Shown here: positions 40,611 to 49,142 of the stretch, in pieces | Numbering within the stretch: position 1 is the first letter of the stretch | Layout: the number at the start of each line of letters is the position of its first letter | Assembly (NCBI RefSeq): GCF_902859745.1 | Contig: NZ_CADIJW010000044.1 | Location: 1 to 49,142, forward strand | DNA: 49,142 nucleotides | Reading direction: 5' to 3' | Source: Achromobacter dolens | GTDB taxonomy: Bacteria; Pseudomonadota; Gammaproteobacteria; Burkholderiales; Burkholderiaceae_B | Translations under genes and position numbers: made by a program | Notes under the pieces: model-generated | The model's database searches: none | The model's input: only the letters and a program-made list of their open reading frames with translations | What the model was told of the DNA's origin: nothing

Positions 40611-41279
40611 ATGAGCCAAGCCTCCACTCCGTCCACGCCCCACGGCATGCTGTTCGTCGCCTGCGACGTCGATCCCGCCTTCGAAACCGATTTCAACCGC
40701 TGGTACGACCGCGAGCACGTCGAAGAGCGCGTGCGCATCCCCGGCTTCCTGTCGGGCGCACGCTATTTCTCGCGGTCCGGCGGCCGCAAGTACCTGGGGC
40801 TGTACCGCACGGCATCGCTGGGCGCGTTCACCACCGCCGACTACCGCGCCGCCTTCGAGCGCCAGACGCCGTGGTCGGTGGCCAACCTGGACCGCATGCG
40901 CGACCCGATGCGACGCGTCTGCGCGGTGCAGGCCGTGACCGGGTTCGGCAGCGGCAGCCACATCGCGGTGCTGCCGCTGGTGTTCGGCGGCGATGCCGGG
41001 GCGCTGGTGGCGCGGGCGGCTGAGGCGGGCGCGGCGCTGGCGCAGGTCGATGGTTTCGTTCAGTCCTATTTGTTGGCGCCGGATGCGGCCTTGAGCGGCC
41101 CGTTGCCGCGAGAATCCACCGAGAACCGCCGCCTGGATCCGCTGTTCGTGGTCGAGGCCAGCTCGGCCGGCGCCGCGCAGGCCCTGGCCGAACAGGCCGC
41201 CGGCGCCTTCGGCATCCGCGCCAGCGATGCCTGGCAACTCGAACTGGGCTGGAAGCTGGCGGCCGCCGACCTGCGCTGA
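40611..41279 (+). CDS. Uncharacterised ferredoxin-fold-like protein, 222 residues
   Basis: A 222-residue soluble protein. The opening MLFVACDVDPAFETDFNRWYDREHVEERVRIPGFLSGARYF is the pattern of dimeric alpha/beta-barrel proteins of the EthD/DUF4286 kind, in which the His after WYDREH is conserved; a second, weaker copy of the fold occupies the C-terminal half. No catalytic assignment can be made. It is followed 44 bp later by an MFS symporter, so it may process the imported compound. Expression may be controlled by the hairpin just upstream. Confidence 0.7.
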   Translation: MSQASTPSTPHGMLFVACDVDPAFETDFNRWYDREHVEERVRIPGFLSGARYFSRSGGRKYLGLYRTASLGAFTTADYRAAFERQTPWSVANLDRMRDPMRRVCAVQAVTGFGSGSHIAVLPLVFGGDAGALVARAAEAGAALAQVDGFVQSYLLAPDAALSGPLPRESTENRRLDPLFVVEASSAGAAQALAEQAAGAFGIRASDAWQLELGWKLAAADLR

Positions 41280-41323
41280 CACGGCGCCGCCGTCCACACA
41301 CATCACGAACATGGGGAAACACA

Positions 41324-42643
41324 ATGGCTGAAAACACCTTGCGCGCTCCGGCGGCCGCCCACGGCGGCGCGGCGCCGGACAAGATGAAGAAACTGGCGAT
41401 GGCCAGCTCGGTCGGCACCACGCTGGAGTGGTACGACTTCACGATCTACAACCTGATGGCGGCGCTGGTATTCAACGCCATCTTCTTCCCGTCGTTCGAC
41501 CCGCTGACGGGCACCATCCTGGCGTTCTCGACCTATGCCGTGGGCTACGTCTCGCGGCCGCTGGGCGGCTTCGTCTTTGGCCACCTGGGCGACCGCCTGG
41601 GGCGCAAGTTCGTGCTGGTCGCCACGCTGGTGATCATGGGCGTGTCGACGGGCCTGATGGGCATGCTGCCCACCTATGCCAGTTGGGGCGTGTGGGCGCC
41701 GGTGGCATTGGTGGCGCTGCGCTTCATCCAGGGCGTGGCGCTGGGCGGCGAGTGGGCCGGCGCGGTGCTGCTGTCGATGGAACACGGCAAGCCCGACCAG
41801 CGCGGCCGCAATGCGTCCTTCACGCAGGTCGGGCCGTCGTGCGGCACGCTGATCGGCACCGGCTTCATCGCGCTGATCTCGCTCTGGCTCACGCCCGAGG
41901 AATTCCAGGCCTGGGGCTGGCGCGTGCCGTTCATGTCGAGCGTGGCGCTGGTGCTGTTCGGCCTGTGGCTGCGCCGCGGCGTCGAGGAAACGCCGGTGTT
42001 CCTGGAAATGGAACAGAAGCGCGAAACCGCCAACACCCCGATCAAGGAAGTGCTGGTGCAACACTGGCGCCAATTGCTGGTGGCCGGCGGCTCGCGCATC
42101 GGTTCGGACGTGCTGTACGCGCTGGTGGTGGTGTTCACGCTGACCTACGTGACCACCGTGCTGCACCTGTCGCGGCCGCTGGCGCTGGGCGCCACCATGC
42201 TGGGCGCGGCGCTCAATGCCATCGCCGTGCCGCTGTGCGGGCATCTGTCGGACAAGATCGGGCGCCGTCCCGTGTACGTGGCCGGCGCGGTGCTGGGCAT
42301 GGTCTGGGCCTTCGTGTTCTTCACGCTGATGGACACCGCGCATCCCATCGCGATCTGCGCCGCCGTGGTGGTCGGCCTGCTGATCCACGCGATGATGTAC
42401 GGCCCGCAGGCCGCCTTCATCACCGAGCAGTTCCCGGGGCGGGTGCGCTACGCCGGGTCGTCGCTGGCCTACACGCTGGCCGGCATCGTCGGCGGGGGCT
42501 TCGCGCCGCTGATCATCGCCAGCCTGTTCAAGTCGTGGAGCTCGACCGTGGCGGTGTCGCTGTACGTGGCCGCCGCGCTGGTCGTGACCGCCATCTCGGT
42601 GCTGGCCGCCAGGGAGACCGCCAAGGCGCCGCTGCAACGCTGA
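41324..42643 (+). CDS. MFS metabolite:H+ symporter (ProP/ShiA/KgtP-like)
   Basis: A 439-residue protein with 12 spans. The family marks are ASSVGTTLEWYDFTIYN in span 1, the loop motif GHLGDRLGRKFVL between spans 2 and 3, RFIQGVALGGEWAGAVLL in span 4-5, and a second GHLSDKIGRRPVY after span 8. This is the MHS (metabolite:H+ symporter) subfamily that takes up organic acids, betaines or shikimate. The substrate cannot be told. It probably forms an operon with the 222-residue protein and ends at a strong terminator. Confidence 0.93.
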   Translation: MAENTLRAPAAAHGGAAPDKMKKLAMASSVGTTLEWYDFTIYNLMAALVFNAIFFPSFDPLTGTILAFSTYAVGYVSRPLGGFVFGHLGDRLGRKFVLVATLVIMGVSTGLMGMLPTYASWGVWAPVALVALRFIQGVALGGEWAGAVLLSMEHGKPDQRGRNASFTQVGPSCGTLIGTGFIALISLWLTPEEFQAWGWRVPFMSSVALVLFGLWLRRGVEETPVFLEMEQKRETANTPIKEVLVQHWRQLLVAGGSRIGSDVLYALVVVFTLTYVTTVLHLSRPLALGATMLGAALNAIAVPLCGHLSDKIGRRPVYVAGAVLGMVWAFVFFTLMDTAHPIAICAAVVVGLLIHAMMYGPQAAFITEQFPGRVRYAGSSLAYTLAGIVGGGFAPLIIASLFKSWSSTVAVSLYVAAALVVTAISVLAARETAKAPLQR

Positions 42644-42678
42644 GCGCGGGGCCGGTCTGGCCGGCTTCTCCTGCCTGC

Positions 42679-42702
42679 GCCCGGGCTTGCCCGGGCTTTT
42701 TT
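42679..42702 (+). terminator. Rho-independent terminator after MFS gene
   Basis: GCCCGGGC TT GCCCGGGC followed by six T residues, 36 bp after the MFS stop. Confidence 0.88.
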
Positions 42703-42801
42703 GCGTCCATTCCGCGCGCGGCTGTCTGACGGCCGTTGCGGCCGCGAGGCCGGAAAACGACGGGAAGGGGCGCGTTTTCATGCATTTTCGTTCGGAGAAA
42801 T

Positions 42802-42844
42802 GTCAGCTATCTGACTTTGCGCTGAATAACAAACGAAAATTGTT
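42802..42844 (+). promoter_or_regulatory. A/T-rich regulatory region upstream of imelysin operon
   Basis: An inverted repeat GTCAG-CTAT-CTGAC (42802-42815) is followed by AACAA (42828-42832) and TTGTT (42840-42844) arms around seven A-rich bases. The A/T-rich palindrome is in the position expected for a Fur site, but it matches the Fur consensus poorly. The rest of the gap 42703-42921 shows no gene. Confidence 0.35.
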
Positions 42845-42921
42845 TACACTCGCATCCACAAAATTCAAGTGTGGACCGGGTCGCCGCGGGGCGAATCCGG
42901 TCCGAGTTACGGGAGAAAGTG

Positions 42922-44220
42922 ATGCGCAAGTTGTTGTTGGGGGCGGCGCTGGCCGTCGCGGCATTCGGGGGGGCGGCGCACGCCGCCACGCAGCCCAAGG
43001 CCGTGGTGACGAATTACTCGGACCTGGCGCTGGCCGGCTATGAAGACGCGCTCACTTCCGCCAAGGCGCTGCGCGAGGCCGTCAACGCCCTGGTCGCCAA
43101 GCCCAGCGCGGACACGCTCAAGGCCGCCCGCCAGGCCTGGCTGGACGCGCGCGTGCCGTACCAGCAGACCGAGGCCTTCCGCTTCGGCAACCCGATCGTC
43201 GACGACTGGGAAGGGCGTGTGAACGCCTGGCCGCTGGATGAAGGCCTGATCGACTACGTCGACGCCTCCTACGGCACCGAGAACGACGAGAACGCCTATT
43301 ACGCGGTCAACGTCATCGCCAATTCCAAGATCTCGGTGGGCGGCAAGACCGTCGATGTCAGCGAGATCACGCCCAAGCTGCTGTCCGAGGTGCTGCACGA
43401 GGCCGACGGCAACGAGGCCAACGTGGCCACCGGCTACCACGCCATCGAATTCCTGCTGTGGGGCCAGGACCTGAACGGCACCGGCCCGGCGCCGGCCGAC
43501 CGCAAGGGCACGCCGCAGGAACGCCACGCGGGCAACCGTCCGCACACCGACTACGACGTCAAGCAGTGCACCGGCGGCAACTGCGAACGCCGCATCGCCT
43601 ACCTGAAGGCCGTGACCGACCTGCTGGTGACCGATCTGGAAGAGATGGTCGGCAACTGGAAGAAGGACGGCGCCGCGCGCAAGGCCGTGGAAGAAGATCC
43701 CAAGGCCGGCCTGGTGGCGATGCTGACCGGCGTGGGCAGCCTGTCGTACGGCGAACTTGCCGGCGAGCGCATGAAGCTCGGCCTGATGCTGCACGATCCC
43801 GAGGAAGAGCATGACTGCTTCTCGGACAACACCCACAACTCGCACTTCTACAACCAGATCGGCATCCGCAACGTCTACCTGGGCGCGTACACCCGCGTCG
43901 ATGGCAAGCAGGTGTCGGGCGCCAGCCTGTCGGAACTGGTCAAGGCGCGCGATCCCAAGCTGGACGCCGAAGTGCGCGCCAAGCTGGACGCCACCGTGGC
44001 CGCCATGCAGGCCATGAAGACCCGCGCCGAGACGGTCGAGACCTATGACCAGATGATCGCCGACGGCAACAAGGAGGGCAACGCCGTGGTGCAGGCCGCC
44101 ATCGACCGCCTGGTCGACCAGACCCGCAGCCTGGAGCGCGTGATCGCGCTGCTGGACCTGGGCAAGGTCGCCATCGAAGGTTCCGACAGCCTGGACAAAC
44201 CCGACGCCGTATTCAAGTGA
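42922..44220 (+). CDS. Imelysin family protein (M75, IrpA-like)
   Basis: A 432-residue periplasmic protein with a signal peptide ending AAHAA (MRKLLLGAALAVAAFGGA). The two-lobed imelysin fold shows YQQTEAFRFGNPIVDDWEGRVNAWPLDEGLIDYV and the family motif GxHxxE as GYHAIEF (His173, Glu176). IrpA, EfeM/EfeO and algal p19-like members bind iron or help its uptake; peptidase activity is doubtful. GGGAG seven nt before the ATG sets the start. Its stop overlaps the next start as GTGA. Confidence 0.93.
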   Translation: MRKLLLGAALAVAAFGGAAHAATQPKAVVTNYSDLALAGYEDALTSAKALREAVNALVAKPSADTLKAARQAWLDARVPYQQTEAFRFGNPIVDDWEGRVNAWPLDEGLIDYVDASYGTENDENAYYAVNVIANSKISVGGKTVDVSEITPKLLSEVLHEADGNEANVATGYHAIEFLLWGQDLNGTGPAPADRKGTPQERHAGNRPHTDYDVKQCTGGNCERRIAYLKAVTDLLVTDLEEMVGNWKKDGAARKAVEEDPKAGLVAMLTGVGSLSYGELAGERMKLGLMLHDPEEEHDCFSDNTHNSHFYNQIGIRNVYLGAYTRVDGKQVSGASLSELVKARDPKLDAEVRAKLDATVAAMQAMKTRAETVETYDQMIADGNKEGNAVVQAAIDRLVDQTRSLERVIALLDLGKVAIEGSDSLDKPDAVFK

Positions 44221-45728
44221 AGCTCGTATTCGCCGCCGTACTGGCGGCGTCGGCCCATGCCGGCGCCGCTCCGACCGCGCCCGCCGGGCGCGACGACCTG
44301 AGCGCCGAGGACCTCAAGCGGGTCCTCGCCATCACCGCGCCGACCCGCGATTTCTCCAAGGCCGAGACCTTCGAGACCATGCAGGCGGGCGCCACCACCA
44401 CCAACAAGCTCATCAACGCCGACATTTTTTCGCAGCCGTCGGCCAACATGAGCTTCGAGCGGCGCCAGGAATTCCAGGTCGGCAACGGCCTGTTCCGCAA
44501 GGACTGGGTCTCCGCGCCGGCCTCCACGCAGGCCTCCGACGGCCTCGGCCCGCTGTTCAACGCGCGGTCCTGCCAGGCCTGTCATACCAAGGACGGGCGC
44601 GGCTCGGTGCCGGGCTTCGATCCGCTAGAGCGTCCCGACGCCGTGGCATTGCTGTTGCGCCTGGCGGTGCCGGAAGGCCCGGACCGCGGCCATCCGCGCC
44701 TGGCGCCGGGCGAGATCGCGCTGCTGCCCGAGCCCGTCTATGGCGTGCAATTGCAGAACTTCGCGGTGGCCGGCCTGCCGGCCGAAGGCCGCATGGAAAT
44801 CGAGTACACCCCAGTCACCGTCAAGCTCAATGGCGGCGAGACCGCCACGCTGATGAAGCCGGCCTACCGCATCGACAACCTGGGCTACGGCCCGATGCGC
44901 AAGGACACGCAGATCTCGCCGCGGCTGGCGCCGCCGATGATCGGCCTGGGCCTGCTGGAATCGATCCACGAGGCCGACATCCTGGCCAACATCGGCGCCG
45001 ACAAGCGCGACGGCATCGTCGGCAAGGCCAACTGGGTCATCGACGCGCGTACCGGCCAGCGCGCGCTGGGCCGCTTCAACCTGAAGGCCGGCCAGCCCAC
45101 GGTGGAGCAGCAGAGCGCCGCCGCGTTCTCCAACGACATGGGGCTGTCGACGCCGCTGTTCCCCAACCACTACGGCGACTGTACGCCGGCGCAGCCCCAG
45201 TGCCTGAAGATGCCGCACGGCGCGCAGCCGCGTTTCGGTCCCGAGGAAGTGCCGGCCAAGCTGATGGACTTCGTCACCACCTATTCCACCAACCTGGCGG
45301 TGCCGCAGCGGCGCGATGCCGACGACGCCCGCGTGCTGGCCGGCAAGAAACTGTTCTACGAGGCCAACTGCGTGGCGTGCCACGTGCCCAAGTACGTCAC
45401 CAGCCGCAACGCGAAGCAGGCCGAGCATCGCTTCCAACTGATCTGGCCGTACACCGACATGCTGGTGCACGACATGGGCGATGACCTGGCCGACGGCGTG
45501 TCCGATGGTTCCGCCAACGGCCGCGAATGGCGCACCCCGCCGCTGTGGGGCATCGGCCTGACCAGGACCGTCAATCCCACCGCCACCTGGCTGCACGACG
45601 GCCGCGCCCGCACGCTGCTGGAGGCGGTGCTGTGGCATGGCGGCGCGGGCCAGCCGGCGCGCGACCGCGTGGTGGCGATGACGCCCGAAGAACGCGCCGA
45701 CCTGATCCGTTTCCTGGAGTCGCTGTGA
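44217..45728 (+). CDS. Di-heme oxidoreductase (thiol oxidoreductase-like, cytochrome c peroxidase fold)
   Basis: A 503-residue periplasmic c-type cytochrome. After a signal peptide (VKLVFAAVLAASAHA) there are two heme-attachment sites, CQACH (119-123) and CVACH (385-389), separated by ~260 residues, as in the DUF1111 di-heme family related to MauG and CcpA. LLHDMGDDLADG-like and TATWLHDGRARTLLEAVLWHGG blocks are typical. In imelysin operons it probably changes the redox state of iron during uptake, which is inference. The start is GTG, translationally coupled to the imelysin gene. Confidence 0.92.
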   Translation: MKLVFAAVLAASAHAGAAPTAPAGRDDLSAEDLKRVLAITAPTRDFSKAETFETMQAGATTTNKLINADIFSQPSANMSFERRQEFQVGNGLFRKDWVSAPASTQASDGLGPLFNARSCQACHTKDGRGSVPGFDPLERPDAVALLLRLAVPEGPDRGHPRLAPGEIALLPEPVYGVQLQNFAVAGLPAEGRMEIEYTPVTVKLNGGETATLMKPAYRIDNLGYGPMRKDTQISPRLAPPMIGLGLLESIHEADILANIGADKRDGIVGKANWVIDARTGQRALGRFNLKAGQPTVEQQSAAAFSNDMGLSTPLFPNHYGDCTPAQPQCLKMPHGAQPRFGPEEVPAKLMDFVTTYSTNLAVPQRRDADDARVLAGKKLFYEANCVACHVPKYVTSRNAKQAEHRFQLIWPYTDMLVHDMGDDLADGVSDGSANGREWRTPPLWGIGLTRTVNPTATWLHDGRARTLLEAVLWHGGAGQPARDRVVAMTPEERADLIRFLESL

Positions 45729-46816
45729 TGGCTATCCTTGTTGCACGCTGGCGCGCGCCGGCCCTGGCCGCCGCACTGGCGCTGGCCTGGCCGTTGGCCG
45801 CCGGCGCCGAATTGCCCGCCGACCTGGGCGAGCGCCTGGCGCACGGCTATGCGCGGCCGGCCGCCGCCGGCATGGTCGCCGCCGCGACCGATCTGGACGG
45901 CGCGCTGGGCCAGTGGTGCGGCAAGCCGGATGCGGCCGGCGCCAAGCGGGTCGAAGCGGCTTTTGCCGACCTGGCCCTGGCGTGGGCGCGCCTCGAACCG
46001 CTGCGCTTCGGGCCGTTGGTTCAGGCCAACCGCTACGAGCGCCTGGCGTTCTGGCCCGACACGCGCGGCGTGATGCCGCGCCAGGTGCAGGCCGTGATCG
46101 CCGCGCAGGATGCCGACCTGCTCAAGCCGGGCGCGCTGGCCGGCCGCAGCGTCGCGGTGCAGGGGCTGCCGGCATTGGAATTCGTGCTGTATGGAGAGCC
46201 GGCGCTGCTGGCGCAGCAAGGCGCGCCCACGTTTGCCTACGCTTGTGGCTACGCCCGGGCCGTGTCGGCCAACGTCGCCGCGATCTCGCGCGACGTGGCG
46301 CAGGCGTGGGATGCCAAGGCCGACTTCGGCCGCCAGTTCGCGCAGCCGCGGGCGGGCAATGATCTCTACCGCGATCCGCAGGAAGTGGCGGCCGAAGCCA
46401 TGAAGGCGCTGTCCACCGGCCTGCAGTTCGCGCGCGACGTGAAGCTGCTGCCGGTGCTGGGCGATTCGGCCGACGGCGCCCGGCCCCGGCGCGCCGCGTT
46501 CTGGCGCAGCGGGCTGTCGACGCGCACGCTGGCCGCCGGCCTGGAGGGCCTGGCGGCGTTCTATCAGGCGGGCGGCTATGCCTTGCCCGAGGGCGAGGAC
46601 TGGATGGCGGGCGCGGTACTGGCCGAAGTGGGCAACGCGGCGCGCGCGCTGCGCGAGGTGCCGGCGCCGCTGGAGCGGGCGCTGGGGGATGCCGAAGGGC
46701 GCCGCCTGCTGGGCCTGGCGGCGTTGACCCTGAAGAACGCCAAGGCCATCGTCGACCAGGACCTGGCGCCGGCGCTGGGCGTGACCATCGGCTTCAATGC
46801 GCTCGATGGCGACTGA
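45728..46816 (+). CDS. Second imelysin-like protein, degenerate M75 motif
   Basis: A 362-residue periplasmic protein with a signal peptide ending PLAAGAE. The imelysin core is recognisable (LALAWARLEPLRFGPL, RYERLAFWPDTRGVMPRQV), but the GxHxxE position reads GLPALEF, so the His is lost and only Glu remains. The paralogue upstream keeps the full motif, which suggests different jobs, perhaps binding rather than chemistry. The start overlaps the previous stop (TGATG), so the operon continues without a gap. Confidence 0.9.
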   Translation: MAILVARWRAPALAAALALAWPLAAGAELPADLGERLAHGYARPAAAGMVAAATDLDGALGQWCGKPDAAGAKRVEAAFADLALAWARLEPLRFGPLVQANRYERLAFWPDTRGVMPRQVQAVIAAQDADLLKPGALAGRSVAVQGLPALEFVLYGEPALLAQQGAPTFAYACGYARAVSANVAAISRDVAQAWDAKADFGRQFAQPRAGNDLYRDPQEVAAEAMKALSTGLQFARDVKLLPVLGDSADGARPRRAAFWRSGLSTRTLAAGLEGLAAFYQAGGYALPEGEDWMAGAVLAEVGNAARALREVPAPLERALGDAEGRRLLGLAALTLKNAKAIVDQDLAPALGVTIGFNALDGD

Positions 46817-48002
46817 GCGCGACCGCATGCTGACCGACATTGCGCGCGATGTGCGGGCCGGCAACGCGCCGGCGCGCCCCGCGCGGCGCGATTTCCTGGC
46901 CTGGGGCGCGGGCGGCGCGCTGGGCGCGGCTCTCGGGTGGCCGCGCCCAGCGCCGGCCGCCCCCGGCGAGGATGCCCAGACGCGCTATCTGGCGGCGCGG
47001 CAGCGCGGCGGTCGCGACGAGACGGTGGTGCTCGATGGCGCCGGACAGGACCGGCACGTGGTGCCGATGCCCGCGCGCGGCCACAGTTTCGCGATCGACG
47101 CGCCCGCCGAACGCGCCGTGGTGTTCGGCCGCCAGCCGGGCTTCTTCGCGCTGGCGTTCGACCTGCGCGGCGCCCGCCCGCCGCTCGAACTGCCCTTGCC
47201 GGAAGACCGCCATTTCTTCGGCCACGGCGCCTATTTCGACGGCGGCCGGCTGTTGGCCGCGACCGAGAACGATTTCGACGGCGGCCGTGGCGTGCTCGGC
47301 ATCTACAATGCCACGCCGGGCGGCGGCTACCGCCGCATCGGCGAATACGACAGCGGCGGCATCGGGCCGCACGAAGTGCTGTTGATGCCCGACGGCAAGA
47401 CGCTGTGCGTGGCCAACGGCGGCATCCTGACCCATCCGGACTACGGCAAGCTCGAACTGAACCTGGACACCATGCGGCCGTCGCTGGCTTACCTGGACGC
47501 GGCCAGCGGCGCGCTGCTGGAGCGGGTCGAACTGGCGCCTGACCTGCATCGTCTGTCGATTCGCCATCTCGCGCTGGCGGGCGATGGCAGCGTCTGGTTC
47601 GGCTGCCAATACATGGGACCGGCCGGCGACCGTCCGGCGCTGGTGGGGCGCCACCGGCGCGGCGCGCAGCCGGTGCTGTTCAGCGGGCCGGCGGATACGT
47701 TGCGCGCGATGCGCAACTACATCGGCTCGGTGGCGGCGGACGCGGCCGGCGCGGTGATCGCCACGTCCAGCCCGGTGGGCGGGTGGGTGCTGTACTGGGA
47801 TGCGGCCAGCGGCCGCTGCCTGGGCGAGACCCGCCTGGCCGATGGCTGCGGCGTGGCGCCGGCGACGGACGCGGGCTTTCTGGTCAGCAGCGGCCTGGGC
47901 GCCATGGTGCGCACCGACGCGGCGGGCGGCGAGCGGCCGGTGCTGGCGCCGTCGCGCGAACGCTCCTGGGACAATCATTTCCGCAAGGTCGCGGCCGCTT
48001 GA
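46806..48002 (+). CDS. DUF1513 domain protein, Tat-exported
   Basis: A 398-residue protein with a twin-arginine signal (ARRDFLAWGAGGALGAALG, Arg27-Arg28) and a beta-propeller-like mature part: HSFAIDAPAERAVVFGRQPGFFALAFD, FFGHGAYFDGGRLLAATENDFDGGRGVLGIY, GIGPHEVLLMPDGKTLCVANGGI. These are DUF1513 hallmarks. The family is nearly always the last gene of imelysin/di-heme operons; its function is not known. The start overlaps the previous gene by 11 nt; an ATG nine nt earlier is an alternative. Confidence 0.9.
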   Translation: MATERDRMLTDIARDVRAGNAPARPARRDFLAWGAGGALGAALGWPRPAPAAPGEDAQTRYLAARQRGGRDETVVLDGAGQDRHVVPMPARGHSFAIDAPAERAVVFGRQPGFFALAFDLRGARPPLELPLPEDRHFFGHGAYFDGGRLLAATENDFDGGRGVLGIYNATPGGGYRRIGEYDSGGIGPHEVLLMPDGKTLCVANGGILTHPDYGKLELNLDTMRPSLAYLDAASGALLERVELAPDLHRLSIRHLALAGDGSVWFGCQYMGPAGDRPALVGRHRRGAQPVLFSGPADTLRAMRNYIGSVAADAAGAVIATSSPVGGWVLYWDAASGRCLGETRLADGCGVAPATDAGFLVSSGLGAMVRTDAAGGERPVLAPSRERSWDNHFRKVAAA

Positions 48003-48171
48003 GGCGGCCCGCGCCGCGCCCCCCGGGGCGATGCGGCGCATGCGATGGCCTGCCACGGCGCGCAGGATGCCTTACAAAGCTTGACATACCGGCCCCCCGT
48101 CGCGGCCCTTTCCGCAAGACGCATCTGATAAAGTTTTCGGCTGTCTTTTTTTGCAAGAAGGAGCGACAACG

Positions 48172-49020
48172 ATGGAAGACGCGTTGAAGGAATTCAATGC
48201 CTGGGCCCCCAGGCTGGTGGACCTGGGCATCAATCTGCTCGTGGCCTTGCTGATCCTGGTCATCGGCTGGTGGGTCTCGGCCTTGCTGGGCCGCTGGGTG
48301 CGGCGCATCGCCACGCGTTCGAGCAAGATCGATCCGACCATCGTGCCGATGTTCTACAGCACGGTGGTCTGGACGGTGCGCATCTTCACGTTGATCGCGG
48401 TGCTGGCGCGTTTCGGGGTGCAGACCGCCAGCCTGATCGCGGTGCTGGGCGCCGCCGGCCTGGCCGTGGGCCTGGCGCTGCAGGGCACGCTGCAGAACAT
48501 CGCGGCCGGCATCATGCTGCTGATCCTGCGGCCGGTGCGCGCCGGCGAATACGTCGGCCTGAGCACGGGCGCGGAAGGCACGGTCGAAGAGGTCGGCCTG
48601 TTCCTGACGCGGCTGGTCCAGGTCGACGGCATCCACCTGACGCTGCCCAACAGCACGGTGTGGAACGCCACCATCACCAACTACAGCCGCAACAAGACGC
48701 GCCGCCTGGATATCCCGGTGCCGGTGCGCTATGGCGATGACCTGAACGCGGTGCTGGCCAAGCTGCAGGACATCGTCGCGTCCAATCCCAACGCGCTGAA
48801 GGATCCGCAGCCGCTGGTGAAGGTGGTGGACTACAAGGAAAGCGGCGTGGTGGTGAACGTGCGCGTGTGGGCCGAGGCGGCCAAGTACTGGGACCTGCGC
48901 TGGGGCCTGTACCAGGACATCCGCCTGTCGCTGGAGGCCGCGGGCTTCCAGGCGCCGATCCCGCTGCGCGAGATCCAGAATCCCAAGGCCAGCGAGCCCA
49001 AGGCAGGCGCCGCTGTCTGA
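48172..49020 (+). CDS. mscS: Small-conductance mechanosensitive channel (MscS family)
   Basis: A 282-residue inner-membrane channel. Three spans are visible (LGINLLVALLILVIGWWVSALL, VVWTVRIFTLIAVLARFG, and the pore helix ASLIAVLGAAGLAVGLALQGTLQNIAAGIMLLI with its Gly/Ala pattern), followed by the beta domain (EGTVEEVGLFLTRLVQVDGIHLTLPNSTVWNATITNYS) and the C-terminal alpha/beta cytoplasmic cage. It releases solutes when membrane tension rises after osmotic downshock. The length equals E. coli MscS. AAGGAG eight nt before the ATG. It ends at a terminator. Confidence 0.95.
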   Translation: MEDALKEFNAWAPRLVDLGINLLVALLILVIGWWVSALLGRWVRRIATRSSKIDPTIVPMFYSTVVWTVRIFTLIAVLARFGVQTASLIAVLGAAGLAVGLALQGTLQNIAAGIMLLILRPVRAGEYVGLSTGAEGTVEEVGLFLTRLVQVDGIHLTLPNSTVWNATITNYSRNKTRRLDIPVPVRYGDDLNAVLAKLQDIVASNPNALKDPQPLVKVVDYKESGVVVNVRVWAEAAKYWDLRWGLYQDIRLSLEAAGFQAPIPLREIQNPKASEPKAGAAV

Positions 49021-49092
49021 GCGTATGGCCGTGACCCGTCCTGCCCTAGGTTGACACCTACGGGACGGTATCCGTAGCGATTACGGACTGAG

Positions 49093-49119
49093 CACCCGAT
49101 GAACTTCATCGGGTGTTTT
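49093..49119 (+). terminator. Rho-independent terminator after mscS
   Basis: Stem CACCCGATG / CATCGGGTG with loop AACTT and four T residues, about 70 bp after the mscS stop. Confidence 0.85.
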
Positions 49120-49142
49120 GCATTGTAGGGACAGATGTGGGC

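Noticed and set aside
1-49142. tRNA, rRNA and CRISPR features
   Set aside because: No tRNA cloverleaf, rRNA stretch or regularly spaced identical repeats were found by reading both strands; the only regular array is the one at 31674-32248.

Overview
The window is high-GC, gene-dense bacterial chromosome. The dapA-bamC pair, the mutS-roxA pair, many LysR regulators, the codon use and the style of the intergenic repeats suggest a betaproteobacterium of the Alcaligenaceae (Bordetella/Achromobacter type). This placement is inference from gene content; no rRNA or tRNA gene is present to confirm it. I see no CRISPR array and no intact insertion sequence.

Layout. 1-1158: C-terminal part of a sensor histidine kinase cut by the window edge. 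1094-3382 (minus): three-gene ibrA / GNAT-like / ibrB module (PAPS-reductase fold plus ParB fold). 3651-5989 (minus): CsaA-type tRNA-binding protein, a beta-propeller-like protein and a 55-residue protein. 6524-8065: small protein, GNAT acetyltransferase, PaiB-like flavin protein, with a 13-bp triple repeat and nested inverted repeats between the last two. 7953-10145: MFS exporter with a divergent ArsR-type regulator. 10335-12804: GNAT-like protein, a 90-residue protein and a two-gene unit with a DUF1828-like member. 13035-17510: YpfJ metallopeptidase, YciO, site-2 protease, dapA, bamC. 17713-22792 (minus): small lipoprotein, roxA, mutS, a PPOX-fold protein.

22899-31602: accessory metabolism. 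It holds a LysR/epimerase pair, an aldose-1-epimerase-like protein, an ABM monooxygenase-like protein, an ADH-SDR operon with a divergent LysR, a DUF6496/H1-like basic protein and dodecin. 31603-32436 is the largest gene-free stretch. It carries four long, gap-free repeat units, each with a DnaA-box-like 9-mer at the same offset, and is the most unusual structure in the window. 32437-40489: FMN reductase, AtzH-like protein, then a six-gene minus-strand operon (NitT/TauT-type ABC importer, AtzG-like, AtzE-like amidase, GntR regulator) and a LysR gene. This looks like import and hydrolysis of an amide or ureide. 40611-42643: an uncharacterised protein behind a hairpin leader, and an MFS metabolite:H+ symporter. 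42922-48002: tightly overlapping operon of imelysin, di-heme oxidoreductase, second imelysin and a Tat-exported DUF1513 protein, most likely periplasmic iron handling. 48172-49020: MscS-family channel and terminator.

Several genes (mutS, yciO, the GNAT gene at 6748, the site-2 protease) have a -10 hexamer only 6-10 nt before the start codon, which suggests leaderless mRNAs.
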